This document shows positions 1 through 9,078 of a stretch of DNA of 18,102 nucleotides, one piece after another. Position 1 is the first letter of the stretch. The number at the start of each line of letters is the position of its first letter. A program made the position numbers and the translations under genes. Source of the stretch: an uncultured Muribaculaceae bacterium (GTDB taxonomy: Bacteria; Bacteroidota; Bacteroidia; Bacteroidales; Muribaculaceae). Under the pieces are notes generated by a model. The model saw nothing but the letters and a program-made list of their open reading frames with translations, had not been told where the DNA came from and made no database searches. The stretch spans positions 1 through 18,102 of the forward strand of contig CAJUBL010000061.1 of the NCBI GenBank assembly GCA_910584665.1. Direction: 5' to 3'.

Positions 1-17
1 TCCCTCAAAAGCGAGTG

Positions 18-49
18 CAAAGGTACACCCTTTTTCATTCCCCTCCAAA
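18..49 (-). promoter_or_regulatory. Promoter for a gene left of the window
   Basis: On the minus strand a TTTG box (plus positions 46-49) is followed after 20 bases by TACCTTTG (plus 18-25), a full match to the Bacteroidetes primary-sigma consensus TTTG-N19-21-TAnnTTTG. Transcription would start around position 10 and run left out of the window, so the gene it serves is not visible. It is divergent from the promoter at 186-216. The call rests on consensus match only. Confidence 0.6.
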
Positions 50-131
50 TTTTTCCGAAACTTTTTTCCATCCGTTTTCGACAGACCCCACGTATCTGTC
101 TGTCTTTCCGAGTTTTTAGTAAATGTTAAAA

Positions 132-162
132 ATATGTTGCGGAACATAACTTCTCAACATAT
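132..162. repeat. 8-bp inverted repeat between divergent promoters
   Basis: ATATGTTG (132-139) and CAACATAT (155-162) form a perfect 8-bp inverted repeat with a 15-base gap. It lies between the two divergent promoters at 18-49 and 186-216, where an operator for a dimeric regulator would be expected. No regulator gene lies beside it in this window, and AT-rich repeats of this size also occur by chance. Confidence 0.4.
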
Positions 163-185
163 GATGCAATTGAGGCACGTTAAAC

Positions 186-216
186 TTTGAAATCAATATA
201 ATAATGTTTAACTTCG
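186..216 (+). promoter_or_regulatory. Promoter for the DUF1460 gene
   Basis: TTTG at 186-189 is followed after 19 bases by TAACTTCG at 209-216, which matches TAnnTTTG at all but one defined base. Transcription would begin near 222, leaving a leader of about 25 bases before the ATG at 248. This probably also drives the GH51 gene downstream, since only 49 bases separate the two and no separate promoter is visible there. Confidence 0.6.
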
Positions 217-247
217 CAAACAATTCAAACAACAGTCCATAACCATA

Positions 248-1114
248 ATGACAAACTCCGTCAGACACATAATATGCAATGTCGGTGCCTTTCTGGCATC
301 AATATCATGTCAGGCCATAATGCCGACAGAAGCTGTATTTGCAAACGAAACTGCAGATACGACAAAATTAAATGTTTTATTATATAACGCGTCGAAAATA
401 GCAGATCCACAGGAACGCATTGCAGTGGTCGGACGTGAATTTATCGGTACGCCATATGTCGCCGGCACACTCGAAGGTACACCAGAAGAACTGAAGGTCA
501 ATCTCGATCAACTTGACTGCACTACTTTTGTCGAAACCGTACTCACTATAGCTTACACAGCTGGCGAGCATCGAACATCATGGCGCGACTACGTATATAA
601 CCTTGAGAAAATAAGGTATCGCAATGGAACTCTTAACGGATACGCATCCCGCCTGCATTATTTCAGCGACTGGGTAGTCGATAATATCCATCGGGGAAAT
701 ATAAAAGAGCACACCAACCGTATGCCGGCAATTGACTGGGCGGTTAAAACACTTGACTTCATGAGCTCAAACCGGGATAAATATCCGGCAATGAAAGACT
801 CAGCTGAATTTGAAAGAATAAAAAACTATGAAATCGGTTACAGAAATCATCGCTACCCATACATCAAAGCCTCAAAACTATCCAATAAAACAACAATTGC
901 GGCTCTAAAAGAGGGTGATATCGTAGCTCTGACCACTAAAACTCCCGGACTCGACGTCTCACATATGGGCATAATAATAAAAAAAGATGATATTCCATAT
1001 CTCATGCATGCCTCAAGTAAAAAAGGATGTGTAATTATAGACAACATGCCACTCACCGAATATATACGACGAAACGGGAACACCGGTTTACGTGTAATAC
1101 GTCTTAACGAGTAG
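248..1114 (+). CDS. DUF1460 NlpC/P60-like amidase or peptidase
   Basis: This 288-residue protein matches the DUF1460 family, a Bacteroidetes-rich papain-fold group related to NlpC/P60 enzymes and often annotated as N-acetylmuramoyl-L-alanine amidase-like. The expected nucleophile is Cys91 in the segment LDCTTFVET, and the expected catalytic histidine is His239 in DVSHMG; His254 in YLMHASS is a further conserved-looking polar residue. The N-terminus has a hydrophobic stretch (about residues 8-32) ending in an Ala-rich site, so export to the periplasm is likely, although it is not a strong signal peptide. Family knowledge suggests action on peptidoglycan peptides or fragments; the exact bond is not readable here. 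The ATG at 248 follows a good promoter at 186-216. The GH51 gene follows on the same strand after 49 bases. Confidence 0.85.
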   Translation: MTNSVRHIICNVGAFLASISCQAIMPTEAVFANETADTTKLNVLLYNASKIADPQERIAVVGREFIGTPYVAGTLEGTPEELKVNLDQLDCTTFVETVLTIAYTAGEHRTSWRDYVYNLEKIRYRNGTLNGYASRLHYFSDWVVDNIHRGNIKEHTNRMPAIDWAVKTLDFMSSNRDKYPAMKDSAEFERIKNYEIGYRNHRYPYIKASKLSNKTTIAALKEGDIVALTTKTPGLDVSHMGIIIKKDDIPYLMHASSKKGCVIIDNMPLTEYIRRNGNTGLRVIRLNE

Positions 1115-1131
1115 ATATATTCAATATCTAC
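1111..1131 (+). repeat. Hairpin overlapping the DUF1460 stop codon
   Basis: GTAGATAT (1111-1118) and ATATCTAC (1124-1131) form a perfect 8-bp inverted repeat with a 5-base loop, and the TAG stop codon (1112-1114) is inside the left arm. The stem is AT-rich and has no following T-run, so it is not a typical intrinsic terminator. It may stabilise or separate the two messages, or be chance. Confidence 0.45.
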
Positions 1132-1163
1132 CGCAATCAATACCTAAATTCCAATATACCAAT

Positions 1164-3647
1164 ATGATTCACATTACAAAATTTATGGCGGCAGCGTTCA
1201 TAGCCGTTGCCGCAGGTATGGCCGCAACAGCACAAAATGACTCTACCTGCATTTATCTTGCAGCAAGTTCCGACGGACAGTCCGGACTGGTCATGCTCCT
1301 GTCCAATGGAAACAGAGATAACAATAGCTACAGTTGGTCTGACAAAGGATTACATCAACGCATCACCGGAAGTGACTTCGGAGCCTGGGGATCCGGTAAA
1401 AAAATGTATAATCCGCGAGTATTCCGTGATACAGCGGATGGCTCATGGCATCTATTGTTTGACGTTGACAGAAAAGGATCTGCATGCAGTTATAGTTTCT
1501 CGCCGGATTTACTGACCTGGTCTGTTCAGGAATATCGATATCCAGAAGAAGCGCGTAATATGATTCCGGAAACTGCCATCCCGGGGAAGCAGGCCGATTA
1601 TCCTCTGCCGGATGGCAAAAGCGCACATGGAACCATATTTAAAGTAGAGAAAAGTGTAGTCGATCTCGTTCGCAATCACCAGAACTACCGCAATCAGCTC
1701 AATTCAAAATATAGTGAACGTACACAGGAAGACTCCTGGCGCTTCGATGGCATCAGGGAAGTGGATATGACAATAAAACTGCATCCCGAACAGACAAAGA
1801 ACATCAGTGACAAATTTATAGGAATATTCTTTGAAGATATCAATTACGCCGCAGACGGCGGACTATATGCCGAACTGATACAGAACCGCGATTTCGAATA
1901 TTCTCCGGCCGACAGAAGCGGTGACTCCAAATGGCATGCCACCCGCGAATGGTCTCTGAGCGACAGTTCTGCTATGAAAGCCACTATAAAGACCGAGAAT
2001 CCATTACATGCAAATACGCCCCACTATCTCCATCTCCTGACACCCGGCTCAGCCAAATATACACTCTCAAATAATGGCTATGACGGAATAGCAGTGAAAA
2101 ACAACAATATATATAATGTATCGATATGGGTACGCAGCGACAAAACCAACGATATAACTGTGACACTCCGGAATCCTGAAGGAGAAAACATCGGTTCATG
2201 CAGACTAAAGCTAAAAGATACCGGCATCTGGAGTAATCTGACAGGCAGAATAAAAGCCCGCAAAAACTGTGACAGAGCCAGACTCCACATCTCGGCCTCG
2301 CGCCAGACTGAATTAGACATAGACATGGTCTCACTGATGCCCGAAGAAACATTTAAGGGACGGACAAACGGTCTGCGCAAAGATCTCGCCCAGACACTCG
2401 CAGACCTAAAACCCCGGTTCGTACGTTTTCCCGGCGGATGTGTCGCACACGGAGACGGTATCGACAACATGTATGACTGGAAAGGATCTATAGGCCCGCT
2501 GCAGGAACGCACCGGTAAACGCAACCTCTGGGGATACCACCAGACACGCGGACTGGGTTACTATGAATACTTCCAGTTCTGCGAAGACATCGGCGCCAGT
2601 CCATTACCTGTATTAGCCGCCGGAGTACCCTGTCAGAACTCATCGACGCACTCCCGCTACAGCCATGACGTACTCACCGGAAATGGACAGCAGTGCGGTA
2701 TACCGATGGAAGATATGCCGGCATATATCAATGAGATACTTGACCTGATAGAATATGCCAACGGTGACAGCACAACGACATGGGGACGCAAACGCGCCGA
2801 AGCCGGTCATCCCGAACCATTCGGCCTGACAATGATAGGCATTGGCAACGAGGATATTATCACCGAAGCCTTCAAAGCCCGTTTCCTCATGATCAACAAG
2901 GCTGTTAAGGAACGATATCCGGATATTGAGATGATCGGAACTGTCGGACCGTTCTATGAAGGTCCCGATTACGTCGCCGGATGGGATCTTGCCCGAGAAA
3001 ACAATATTGACGCCGTTGACGAACACTACTATGTATCACCCGGCTGGTTTATACATAACGGAGACTATTACGACAGCTATGATCGCAACGGGACAAAAGT
3101 ATATCTGGGAGAATATGCATCACATGTACCGGACCGTGCATCGTCACTTGAAGCCGCACTATCCACAGCCCTTTATCTGACTAACGTTGAACGTAATGCC
3201 GATGTCGTCACAATGACTTCATACGCTCCGCTACTGGCCAAAGAAAACCACACACAGTGGCGCCCCGATCTGATATACTTCAACAACACCGGGATAAAAC
3301 TCACCCCCGACTACTACGTACAGAAAATGTACGGTAATAACTCCGGGACAAAGTATATTCCGACAACACGTACATTATCAAACAATAATAACGACATAGC
3401 ACTGAGACTTGGAGAATCGGCTGTAATAGATACTGAATCAGGCGATACAATTATCAGACTTGTAAACATGACACCACTGATAGTAAAAACAGACATCGGC
3501 ATAAAAAGCCATGCTATCGTGACAATCCTTACCGGCAATCCCGAGGAGACTGATGTCTGTGAGAAAATCAATGAAATGGAAATCAATGACATTTACGACC
3601 AGCCGGCCTACTCTTTCAGCGTTTTACGCTTCAGAAACAGAAAATAA
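1164..3647 (+). CDS. Secreted GH51 alpha-L-arabinofuranosidase
   Basis: An 827-residue exported enzyme predicted to release terminal alpha-L-arabinofuranose from arabinan, arabinoxylan or related glycans. Residues 1-23 form a signal peptide ending near ATAQ. Residues about 29-165 resemble part of a GH43-type beta-propeller (segments such as GSWHLLFDVD and SFSPDLLTWS) but are far too short for a whole domain. Residues about 235-395 look like a CBM4/9-type beta-sandwich. The GH51 barrel follows, with acid/base Glu563 in GIGNEDI and nucleophile Glu650 in YLGEYAS, and a C-terminal beta domain from about 730. Both catalytic glutamates are present, so it should be active. It lies 49 bases after the DUF1460 gene, and its last 40 bases overlap the opposing flippase gene. 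Confidence 0.92.
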   Translation: MIHITKFMAAAFIAVAAGMAATAQNDSTCIYLAASSDGQSGLVMLLSNGNRDNNSYSWSDKGLHQRITGSDFGAWGSGKKMYNPRVFRDTADGSWHLLFDVDRKGSACSYSFSPDLLTWSVQEYRYPEEARNMIPETAIPGKQADYPLPDGKSAHGTIFKVEKSVVDLVRNHQNYRNQLNSKYSERTQEDSWRFDGIREVDMTIKLHPEQTKNISDKFIGIFFEDINYAADGGLYAELIQNRDFEYSPADRSGDSKWHATREWSLSDSSAMKATIKTENPLHANTPHYLHLLTPGSAKYTLSNNGYDGIAVKNNNIYNVSIWVRSDKTNDITVTLRNPEGENIGSCRLKLKDTGIWSNLTGRIKARKNCDRARLHISASRQTELDIDMVSLMPEETFKGRTNGLRKDLAQTLADLKPRFVRFPGGCVAHGDGIDNMYDWKGSIGPLQERTGKRNLWGYHQTRGLGYYEYFQFCEDIGASPLPVLAAGVPCQNSSTHSRYSHDVLTGNGQQCGIPMEDMPAYINEILDLIEYANGDSTTTWGRKRAEAGHPEPFGLTMIGIGNEDIITEAFKARFLMINKAVKERYPDIEMIGTVGPFYEGPDYVAGWDLARENNIDAVDEHYYVSPGWFIHNGDYYDSYDRNGTKVYLGEYASHVPDRASSLEAALSTALYLTNVERNADVVTMTSYAPLLAKENHTQWRPDLIYFNNTGIKLTPDYYVQKMYGNNSGTKYIPTTRTLSNNNNDIALRLGESAVIDTESGDTIIRLVNMTPLIVKTDIGIKSHAIVTILTGNPEETDVCEKINEMEINDIYDQPAYSFSVLRFRNRK

Positions 3648-5092
3648 AACATAGTCAGCGCTACAGGCACCACAACACACGACACAATAGTGGCGGCAAG
3701 GTAATACCCCTGATAACAGACGGTAGCCTGGGCCGCCACTATCATTGAAACCGACAGCGACAGCGATAACGGTCTTCCCACTCCACCCATATGGTATCTG
3801 CAGCGGTAAACAGCAAATACTATAATGGTATATAATACATACCACATAACATATGCACACCCGAGTCCGGCCAACGAACCGTTACGGAATCCGGCAACAC
3901 ACAACACCAGATACAGTACTGAGCTCAATGACTCTGTCAAAAGATAAATCACACCATCACCACGGGCAAGTATGACATAAGCCATTACAAAAGATACAGC
4001 CTTAGGAATAGTTCCTACCGATGCAATTGTAATATAATCAACTGACGCAAGAAAGGCATCACTATACAGAACCCTGACAATCAAGGGCACGATATTGATA
4101 AAAAGCACAACTGCCGCAAGAAGTCCCCACATCAGCATAGACATTTCATGACGGACAAAGAGAGAAAGACGGTTATTACTCTTTTCAACCGCCGCAATAC
4201 GAGGATAATACTCTATGGCAATCGCCGCAAATATCAATCCGACATACTGGTTTATAATCGTATATCCGGCCTGATATACTCCGACCATATCATCACCGGC
4301 CCTGCGCCCCAGCCACACAAGAAACAGATACTGAAACAGTTGAGTGATAAACATAGCGGCTGTCATAAACATACCGAGACGTAGAATAGGCAACGATGAT
4401 TCCCGCATCTCCCCGGATTGCAGGCGAGCCACCCCCTTAACACGTCCCCGCACAATGAAATATGCAATAAATATACATACACTGAACGAGATAATTGAAG
4501 GCACAATGCCGTCATATCCCCAAAACCATATCAGCATAATCGAAATCACAGTAGCGGCCACCCCACCCCACATAGAAGCGGAAGCAAGTCTCCTGAAACG
4601 TTCACTGGCCTGAAGGACAGCCTGTTCTCCACTTATCACAGAAGATAAGAACACAACTATAGACAGAGCGACAAAAGGGACAGTATGATCGGTGTCATCA
4701 AACGTAACCCGGCTTAATACCGGCGCAAGCAACAAAACAAGAAAAGCTCCGATAAGTCCCAATAATCCGGAAAGACGCCTGACGACCGTAACAAGAACAC
4801 TGAATCGTGCCTGGGGCGCACCGACAATCTCCCTGACGCCGGACTGACGTATATTCAACTGAACCAACTGGTTGATGACCTCTATCGCATTATTGTAAAG
4901 TCCGAAGATTCCTATACCTGCCGTACCAAGCCAAAGTGCGATACACTTTGTCCGGACAACCGAACATAACACATTGACAATCTGCACAGATCCGAATACA
5001 CCGAGAGCTTTGAACACACGACGCGAGGTTGCCTGTCCAAACTTTGCAGTCCGAGATCCGGATCTAACTTCACTGTTCATATCTGAAAGCAT
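3608..5092 (-). CDS. Wzx-like polysaccharide flippase (MOP superfamily)
   Basis: A 494-residue integral membrane protein with about twelve hydrophobic segments and the N-terminal pattern ALWLGTAGIGIFGLYN typical of O-antigen translocases and other polysaccharide transporters of the MOP superfamily. Such proteins flip undecaprenyl-linked oligosaccharides across the inner membrane. It is the last gene of the dut operon, after the EnvC-like gene with a short gap, and no glycosyltransferase or polymerase gene is next to it, so the exported glycan cannot be named. ATG starts at 5092 and 5080 are both possible; the second gives a 490-residue protein. The 3' end overlaps the GH51 gene on the other strand by 40 bases. 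Confidence 0.85.
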   Translation of the reverse strand: MLSDMNSEVRSGSRTAKFGQATSRRVFKALGVFGSVQIVNVLCSVVRTKCIALWLGTAGIGIFGLYNNAIEVINQLVQLNIRQSGVREIVGAPQARFSVLVTVVRRLSGLLGLIGAFLVLLLAPVLSRVTFDDTDHTVPFVALSIVVFLSSVISGEQAVLQASERFRRLASASMWGGVAATVISIMLIWFWGYDGIVPSIISFSVCIFIAYFIVRGRVKGVARLQSGEMRESSLPILRLGMFMTAAMFITQLFQYLFLVWLGRRAGDDMVGVYQAGYTIINQYVGLIFAAIAIEYYPRIAAVEKSNNRLSLFVRHEMSMLMWGLLAAVVLFINIVPLIVRVLYSDAFLASVDYITIASVGTIPKAVSFVMAYVILARGDGVIYLLTESLSSVLYLVLCVAGFRNGSLAGLGCAYVMWYVLYTIIVFAVYRCRYHMGGVGRPLSLSLSVSMIVAAQATVCYQGYYLAATIVSCVVVPVALTMFYFLFLKRKTLKE

Positions 5093-5124
5093 ATCTGCTG
5101 ACTGTCAATAACATACATGATAAT

Positions 5125-6435
5125 CTATCTTGAGAGCCACAGTTCCGGATTCTGCTTATCTTTCTCCCTGCGAAGTTCGAAATGAAGAACACTGCGATTA
5201 CCGTCGGCCTTATCAACATATACACGTCCAAGTTGCTGACCGATTGTGACTTTATCTCCTTTCCTGACATTCAGTGAAGCAATATTGGCATAAACCGTGA
5301 CATAGTCTCCATGACGCAGAACTATGACATTATTATAACCGGCAAGCTTGAATATCTGAGAAACCTCGCCACCGAATACAGCATGTACCGTCGCGCCACG
5401 GGTTGTCTCTATATCTATTCCGGGATTATTTGTCTCAACCTTAGGCAAACGCGGATGTTTCTGGCGGCCAAATCTTTTCACGATTGTGAAATCACCGTTG
5501 ACAGGGTACGGCATTTTGCCCTTGTTGTCTTCAAATGTTCCGGTAAGCACACGACTGTCGTTCAACTGATCTTTGCTACCGGATGGTTTCTGTTCAACAT
5601 ACTGTCTGTCAGACTCTGACGGCCTGACAGTATCTCCAGACACGGCCTGTCTGCGACGCTCGGCTTCTTTACGCGCACGCTCTTTCTGAGCCTGTTCCTC
5701 CTGACGTCTACGTTGTTCAAGTTCTTCCGCAAGAGCCTTTTCCAGACGTTCCTCAAGCTTACGCGCCTCATCCTGTCGCCGCTTGAGCACCTTCTGCAAC
5801 TGACTGTTATGACTCTTCAGTGATTTTACAAGTCTGTCTGTCTCAACCTTTTTCCGTTCAAGAGAAGATCGTTGCTGTTCGACACGCTTCAAAACACGCT
5901 GGTTGGCAGCCCGCAATGAATCAAGACGCTGATGACGGAGCGATAACGACTGCCTTGTTTCAACTATCTCACGGGACTTTCTCTGACGCCAACGCGAGAA
6001 CTGACGAAGAGAACGATACCGTTCCCACGCCTGTTTGAAATCGGTCGAAGAAAACACAAATGTAATATCATTCAAACTGTTGGCATTGGTCTGGGAGCGA
6101 CGCAGTGCCGAACGATATTTCTCACACATTGCATCAAGTCTGGAATTGAGCTGAGATATAGAATCATTCAGAGGACGTATAAGCCTAACTATCGAATCAG
6201 ATTTTCCTCTAAGCCTCCTGATATCTTTATTAATATCAGCAATCTGACCGTCAAGCAATTCCAACTCATGAAGATTGTTCTCTACATCCCGCTCATTCTG
6301 TCTTATATTGCGACGGGCCTGTTCCACCTGTTGTCTGTTACGACGCTGATCCTTTCTGATTGATGACGAAGATTGTCCCCATCCCTGAACGAAGAACAGT
6401 GATAACAACAATAATGTCAAATATTTACGGCACAT
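5125..6435 (-). CDS. EnvC-like murein hydrolase activator (degenerate M23)
   Basis: A 436-residue exported protein: signal peptide (residues 1-20, ending GWGQ), a long charged coiled coil (about 25-265), a linker, and a C-terminal LytM/M23 domain (about 308-433). In active M23 enzymes zinc is held by His and Asp of an HxxxD motif and by the second His of HxH. Here the first His is Asn337 (NNPGID, Asp341 kept), the YAH position is YAN (Asn384), and the first His of HxH is Val416 (VLHFE, His418 kept). This pattern fits E. coli EnvC, which does not cut peptidoglycan itself but activates amidases during cell separation; FtsEX is the usual membrane partner but is not encoded here. The gene is 13 bases after the DUF4292 gene in the dut operon. 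Confidence 0.88.
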   Translation of the reverse strand: MCRKYLTLLLLSLFFVQGWGQSSSSIRKDQRRNRQQVEQARRNIRQNERDVENNLHELELLDGQIADINKDIRRLRGKSDSIVRLIRPLNDSISQLNSRLDAMCEKYRSALRRSQTNANSLNDITFVFSSTDFKQAWERYRSLRQFSRWRQRKSREIVETRQSLSLRHQRLDSLRAANQRVLKRVEQQRSSLERKKVETDRLVKSLKSHNSQLQKVLKRRQDEARKLEERLEKALAEELEQRRRQEEQAQKERARKEAERRRQAVSGDTVRPSESDRQYVEQKPSGSKDQLNDSRVLTGTFEDNKGKMPYPVNGDFTIVKRFGRQKHPRLPKVETNNPGIDIETTRGATVHAVFGGEVSQIFKLAGYNNVIVLRHGDYVTVYANIASLNVRKGDKVTIGQQLGRVYVDKADGNRSVLHFELRREKDKQNPELWLSR

Positions 6436-6448
6436 CTCTTATAACAAA

Positions 6449-7306
6449 TTAAAACAATGACGCTGACGATAGCGATTTGATAAGGTCGGCAAACTTTATA
6501 ATCCTGTAACTGGACCCCGGACGTCTGAATGACGGAATGTCCACATTATCAACCTTAAGACTACCGACAGAGTAACGAAGCGATGCATCAAGACGCTTCG
6601 CAGAGACAGTCATATCACAGGCCAATGAAGACGGGATATAGCCCAACGGACATTCAACCGGTGATAAACAACTGACAATGACAGGCTTGCGTCCAGGCAA
6701 CTCGATTGACACCGATGAAACCTGATTAATACCTCTGTCTACATCATAGACACATACAAAAGGATATCTGCTGACTGATCCGGCCGAAACAGTCCATGTA
6801 TCTGATTCATTGTCAGAGGCTCTGAATGTGAGCCCACGTGACTTATGTGACAATCTGCCACACTGCCCGGGAATTACAGCACGTCCGAGCATAAGCGACT
6901 GTATCTGCCCCAAAGTGATACCTGAGTCAGAACCGATCCTTTCAAGGCTCTCTATGAGAGCAAGATGATGCACCTTATCGATACAGTAAACCGAATCGCA
7001 CGTGACACGCAACAACGCCACCTCAAACCCCAATACGCGCATAGAGATATGCACAAGACTGTCCCGGACCATGTAAGCGCGTCCTGAAAGGGATAGATTG
7101 GAAGGAGAACGTAATTCTACTTTCACGGGCACACTGAGTGAATGCCATGGTTTATAGGATGATATCATCGCATCGAACCGTTCTTCAACCGAAGCGCCCG
7201 TAAGCTGTTCGGGAGACAATGCCGCACGATGTGATCCACATGCTGTAATCAGAGTGACAATAGCGGCAAAAGAGATATAATGGAGATAATTTACAATAGT
7301 TTTCAC
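6449..7306 (-). CDS. DUF4292 family lipoprotein
   Basis: A 285-residue lipoprotein. The N-terminus has a hydrophobic signal ending in the lipobox LITAC, so Cys23 should be lipidated. The rest matches the Bacteroidetes family DUF4292, whose beta-rich fold is thought to resemble LolA/LolB lipoprotein carriers; that resemblance is family knowledge held with moderate certainty and no function is assigned. The start is a GTG at 7304-7306 that overlaps the TGA stop of the TPR gene as GTGA, an arrangement that suggests translational coupling; there is no ATG that would keep the signal sequence. It is the third gene of the dut operon, between TPR and EnvC-like genes, which suggests an envelope role. 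Confidence 0.82.
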   Translation of the reverse strand: MKTIVNYLHYISFAAIVTLITACGSHRAALSPEQLTGASVEERFDAMISSYKPWHSLSVPVKVELRSPSNLSLSGRAYMVRDSLVHISMRVLGFEVALLRVTCDSVYCIDKVHHLALIESLERIGSDSGITLGQIQSLMLGRAVIPGQCGRLSHKSRGLTFRASDNESDTWTVSAGSVSRYPFVCVYDVDRGINQVSSVSIELPGRKPVIVSCLSPVECPLGYIPSSLACDMTVSAKRLDASLRYSVGSLKVDNVDIPSFRRPGSSYRIIKFADLIKSLSSASLF

Positions 7307-9060
7307 TTGTAGAAATATGTCTTATGTTTAATCTTACGCTGAAGGAGAGTGTCATCCGGATCCAGTTCCGCTGCCTGCTTCCAGTATTCAAGAGCCTTTT
7401 CCGGGTCCTTACACATAAAATATATATCTCCCATGTGCTGATATAATTCAGCCGACGGTTCCGCCGTCAGCTCTTTAGCTCTGTCAATAAACGATTTAGC
7501 CTCTTTATAGTCACCTTTCTTGAACATTATCCACGCATATGTATCAAGTGACGACCCGCTGTCAGGATCAATATTCAGAGACCGACGGCTGAGCTCGGCA
7601 GCTCTGTCAAGATCAATATTCTCACATGCCATAAAATAAGCACAATTGTTCATTGCCAAGGCATTTGACGGATCAATTTCCATAGCCTTCTCATACTGAG
7701 AGATCGCGTCGCGGACCTTTCCCGACTTATAAAGGATATCGCCTCTGGCGGTATATGCCTGCGACCTTATTGTAACCTCAGCGGTATCATTGGCTATACA
7801 ACGGTCCAGATATTCCATGGCCGCAACAGTATCGCCTGACAACGAAGCGGATTCGCCGGTCAGCAGATAAAAAATCGGACTGTCAGGAAACAGTTCAAGC
7901 GCACGGCGGCCTGTCTCAGCGGCCTTATCATAAGCCCGCGCCGAAAAATACAGACCCATAAGCCCGCGCCAACGGTCAGCATTATGCAAGTCCGTATCAA
8001 TCACATATTCCTGCTGTTCGGCGGCAGATTTAAAATCATTGATGGCAACAAAATACGAACTATACAGATCGTGAACCGGCGCCTCGTGGGGATACAGGTC
8101 AACCATTCGGTTAAACAACTCATTGATACGCGGTTGCATAAGAGAGTCGGCATATTGTTCCTTAACGTATCCGGTAAGAATCTCAAGCTTGGTATCAAGG
8201 TCCATGTCAGGCAACTGAAGAGCCTGAAACACCTCTCGGTCATAAGCGGCGCTATCACCGATTTCATGATAGTAGCCCGCCCGTTTATAATAGGCTAATC
8301 CGCTTGCAGGATCGACCTCACAGGCCTGATTATAATAATCAAGCGCCTTATCGTTGTCTCCAAATGACATATACATATCTCCGGCATATACGCGGGAATC
8401 GGCGCTACGCGGCGTTTCCTCCACCAGCCGCTCGACCTCAATTATAGCCGACGAAGTATCACGACGGGACATATAACTCATTACTTTCCTGGCTGTCAGC
8501 TGCAACTGCGGGCCCTCTGCCGCTTTGATACGGTCAATAAGACTTATCGCACGCTGCTGTGCGAGTGTATCGGCCGTGCGCGAAAGATATGCATCGGCCA
8601 GCCTTAACGTTATCTCACTTTTGAGAGGATAGATATCATGAAGTTTCTCCCACACAGCCAGTGCCGTATCACCATCCCCCACCCGCTCGCACATCGTACC
8701 GTAAAGCACCGTGCCGTAATAATCATCGGGATGTGCAAGAAAATGTTTACGAAGCAATTGAAGGCCGTGTTCCGTCATATCCCTGTCACCACGTCCAAGC
8801 ATTATCTCATAGAACCCCAGATCATGTCCGACCGATGACTCTGAAGGATTTAGTTCGTAAGCCCGACTGACAAGTTCATAATAAGCATCAGTATTATCAA
8901 GAGCCAACTGGCGCTGAGCCTCTAAAAATATATAGTCGGCACGCCGTTCCTGTGCTCCAGCCTTCCAGTCTGCCTTATGCTCGGCATGCGACTCGGATAC
9001 GCATACAAGACCAAACACGGCAAGGCCGCCCAAACGGATAAAAAATTTCATCTTGTTCAT
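7303..9060 (-). CDS. Exported tetratricopeptide (TPR) repeat protein
   Basis: A 585-residue protein with a signal peptide (about residues 1-26, ending ESHA) and TPR repeats over nearly its whole length; clear units include SAYYKRAGYYHEIGD-like and NALAMNNCAYF-like helices with the usual small and aromatic positions and DP (x) turns such as EIDPSN, NIDPDSG and ELDPDD. TPR arrays act as protein-binding scaffolds, and no enzyme domain is seen. The ATG at 9060 is preferred; an in-frame TTG at 9069 would add three residues. The gene lies 18 bases after dut and its stop overlaps the start of the DUF4292 gene, so it belongs to the same transcript. The partner may be an envelope component from the same operon. 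Confidence 0.88.
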   Translation of the reverse strand: MNKMKFFIRLGGLAVFGLVCVSESHAEHKADWKAGAQERRADYIFLEAQRQLALDNTDAYYELVSRAYELNPSESSVGHDLGFYEIMLGRGDRDMTEHGLQLLRKHFLAHPDDYYGTVLYGTMCERVGDGDTALAVWEKLHDIYPLKSEITLRLADAYLSRTADTLAQQRAISLIDRIKAAEGPQLQLTARKVMSYMSRRDTSSAIIEVERLVEETPRSADSRVYAGDMYMSFGDNDKALDYYNQACEVDPASGLAYYKRAGYYHEIGDSAAYDREVFQALQLPDMDLDTKLEILTGYVKEQYADSLMQPRINELFNRMVDLYPHEAPVHDLYSSYFVAINDFKSAAEQQEYVIDTDLHNADRWRGLMGLYFSARAYDKAAETGRRALELFPDSPIFYLLTGESASLSGDTVAAMEYLDRCIANDTAEVTIRSQAYTARGDILYKSGKVRDAISQYEKAMEIDPSNALAMNNCAYFMACENIDLDRAAELSRRSLNIDPDSGSSLDTYAWIMFKKGDYKEAKSFIDRAKELTAEPSAELYQHMGDIYFMCKDPEKALEYWKQAAELDPDDTLLQRKIKHKTYFYK

Positions 9061-9078
9061 GATGTACAAACAGTTGAT

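Noticed and set aside
2078..2524. 148-codon minus-strand open frame inside GH51
   Set aside because: It is antisense to the CBM-like and catalytic parts of a clearly real gene and its translation has no recognisable pattern.
5125..6435. Active M23 metallopeptidase
   Set aside because: Key zinc-binding histidines are replaced, so the non-catalytic EnvC-type reading is better.
7984..8298. 104-codon plus-strand open frame inside the TPR gene
   Set aside because: It is antisense to regular TPR coding sequence, and no promoter or family signal supports it.
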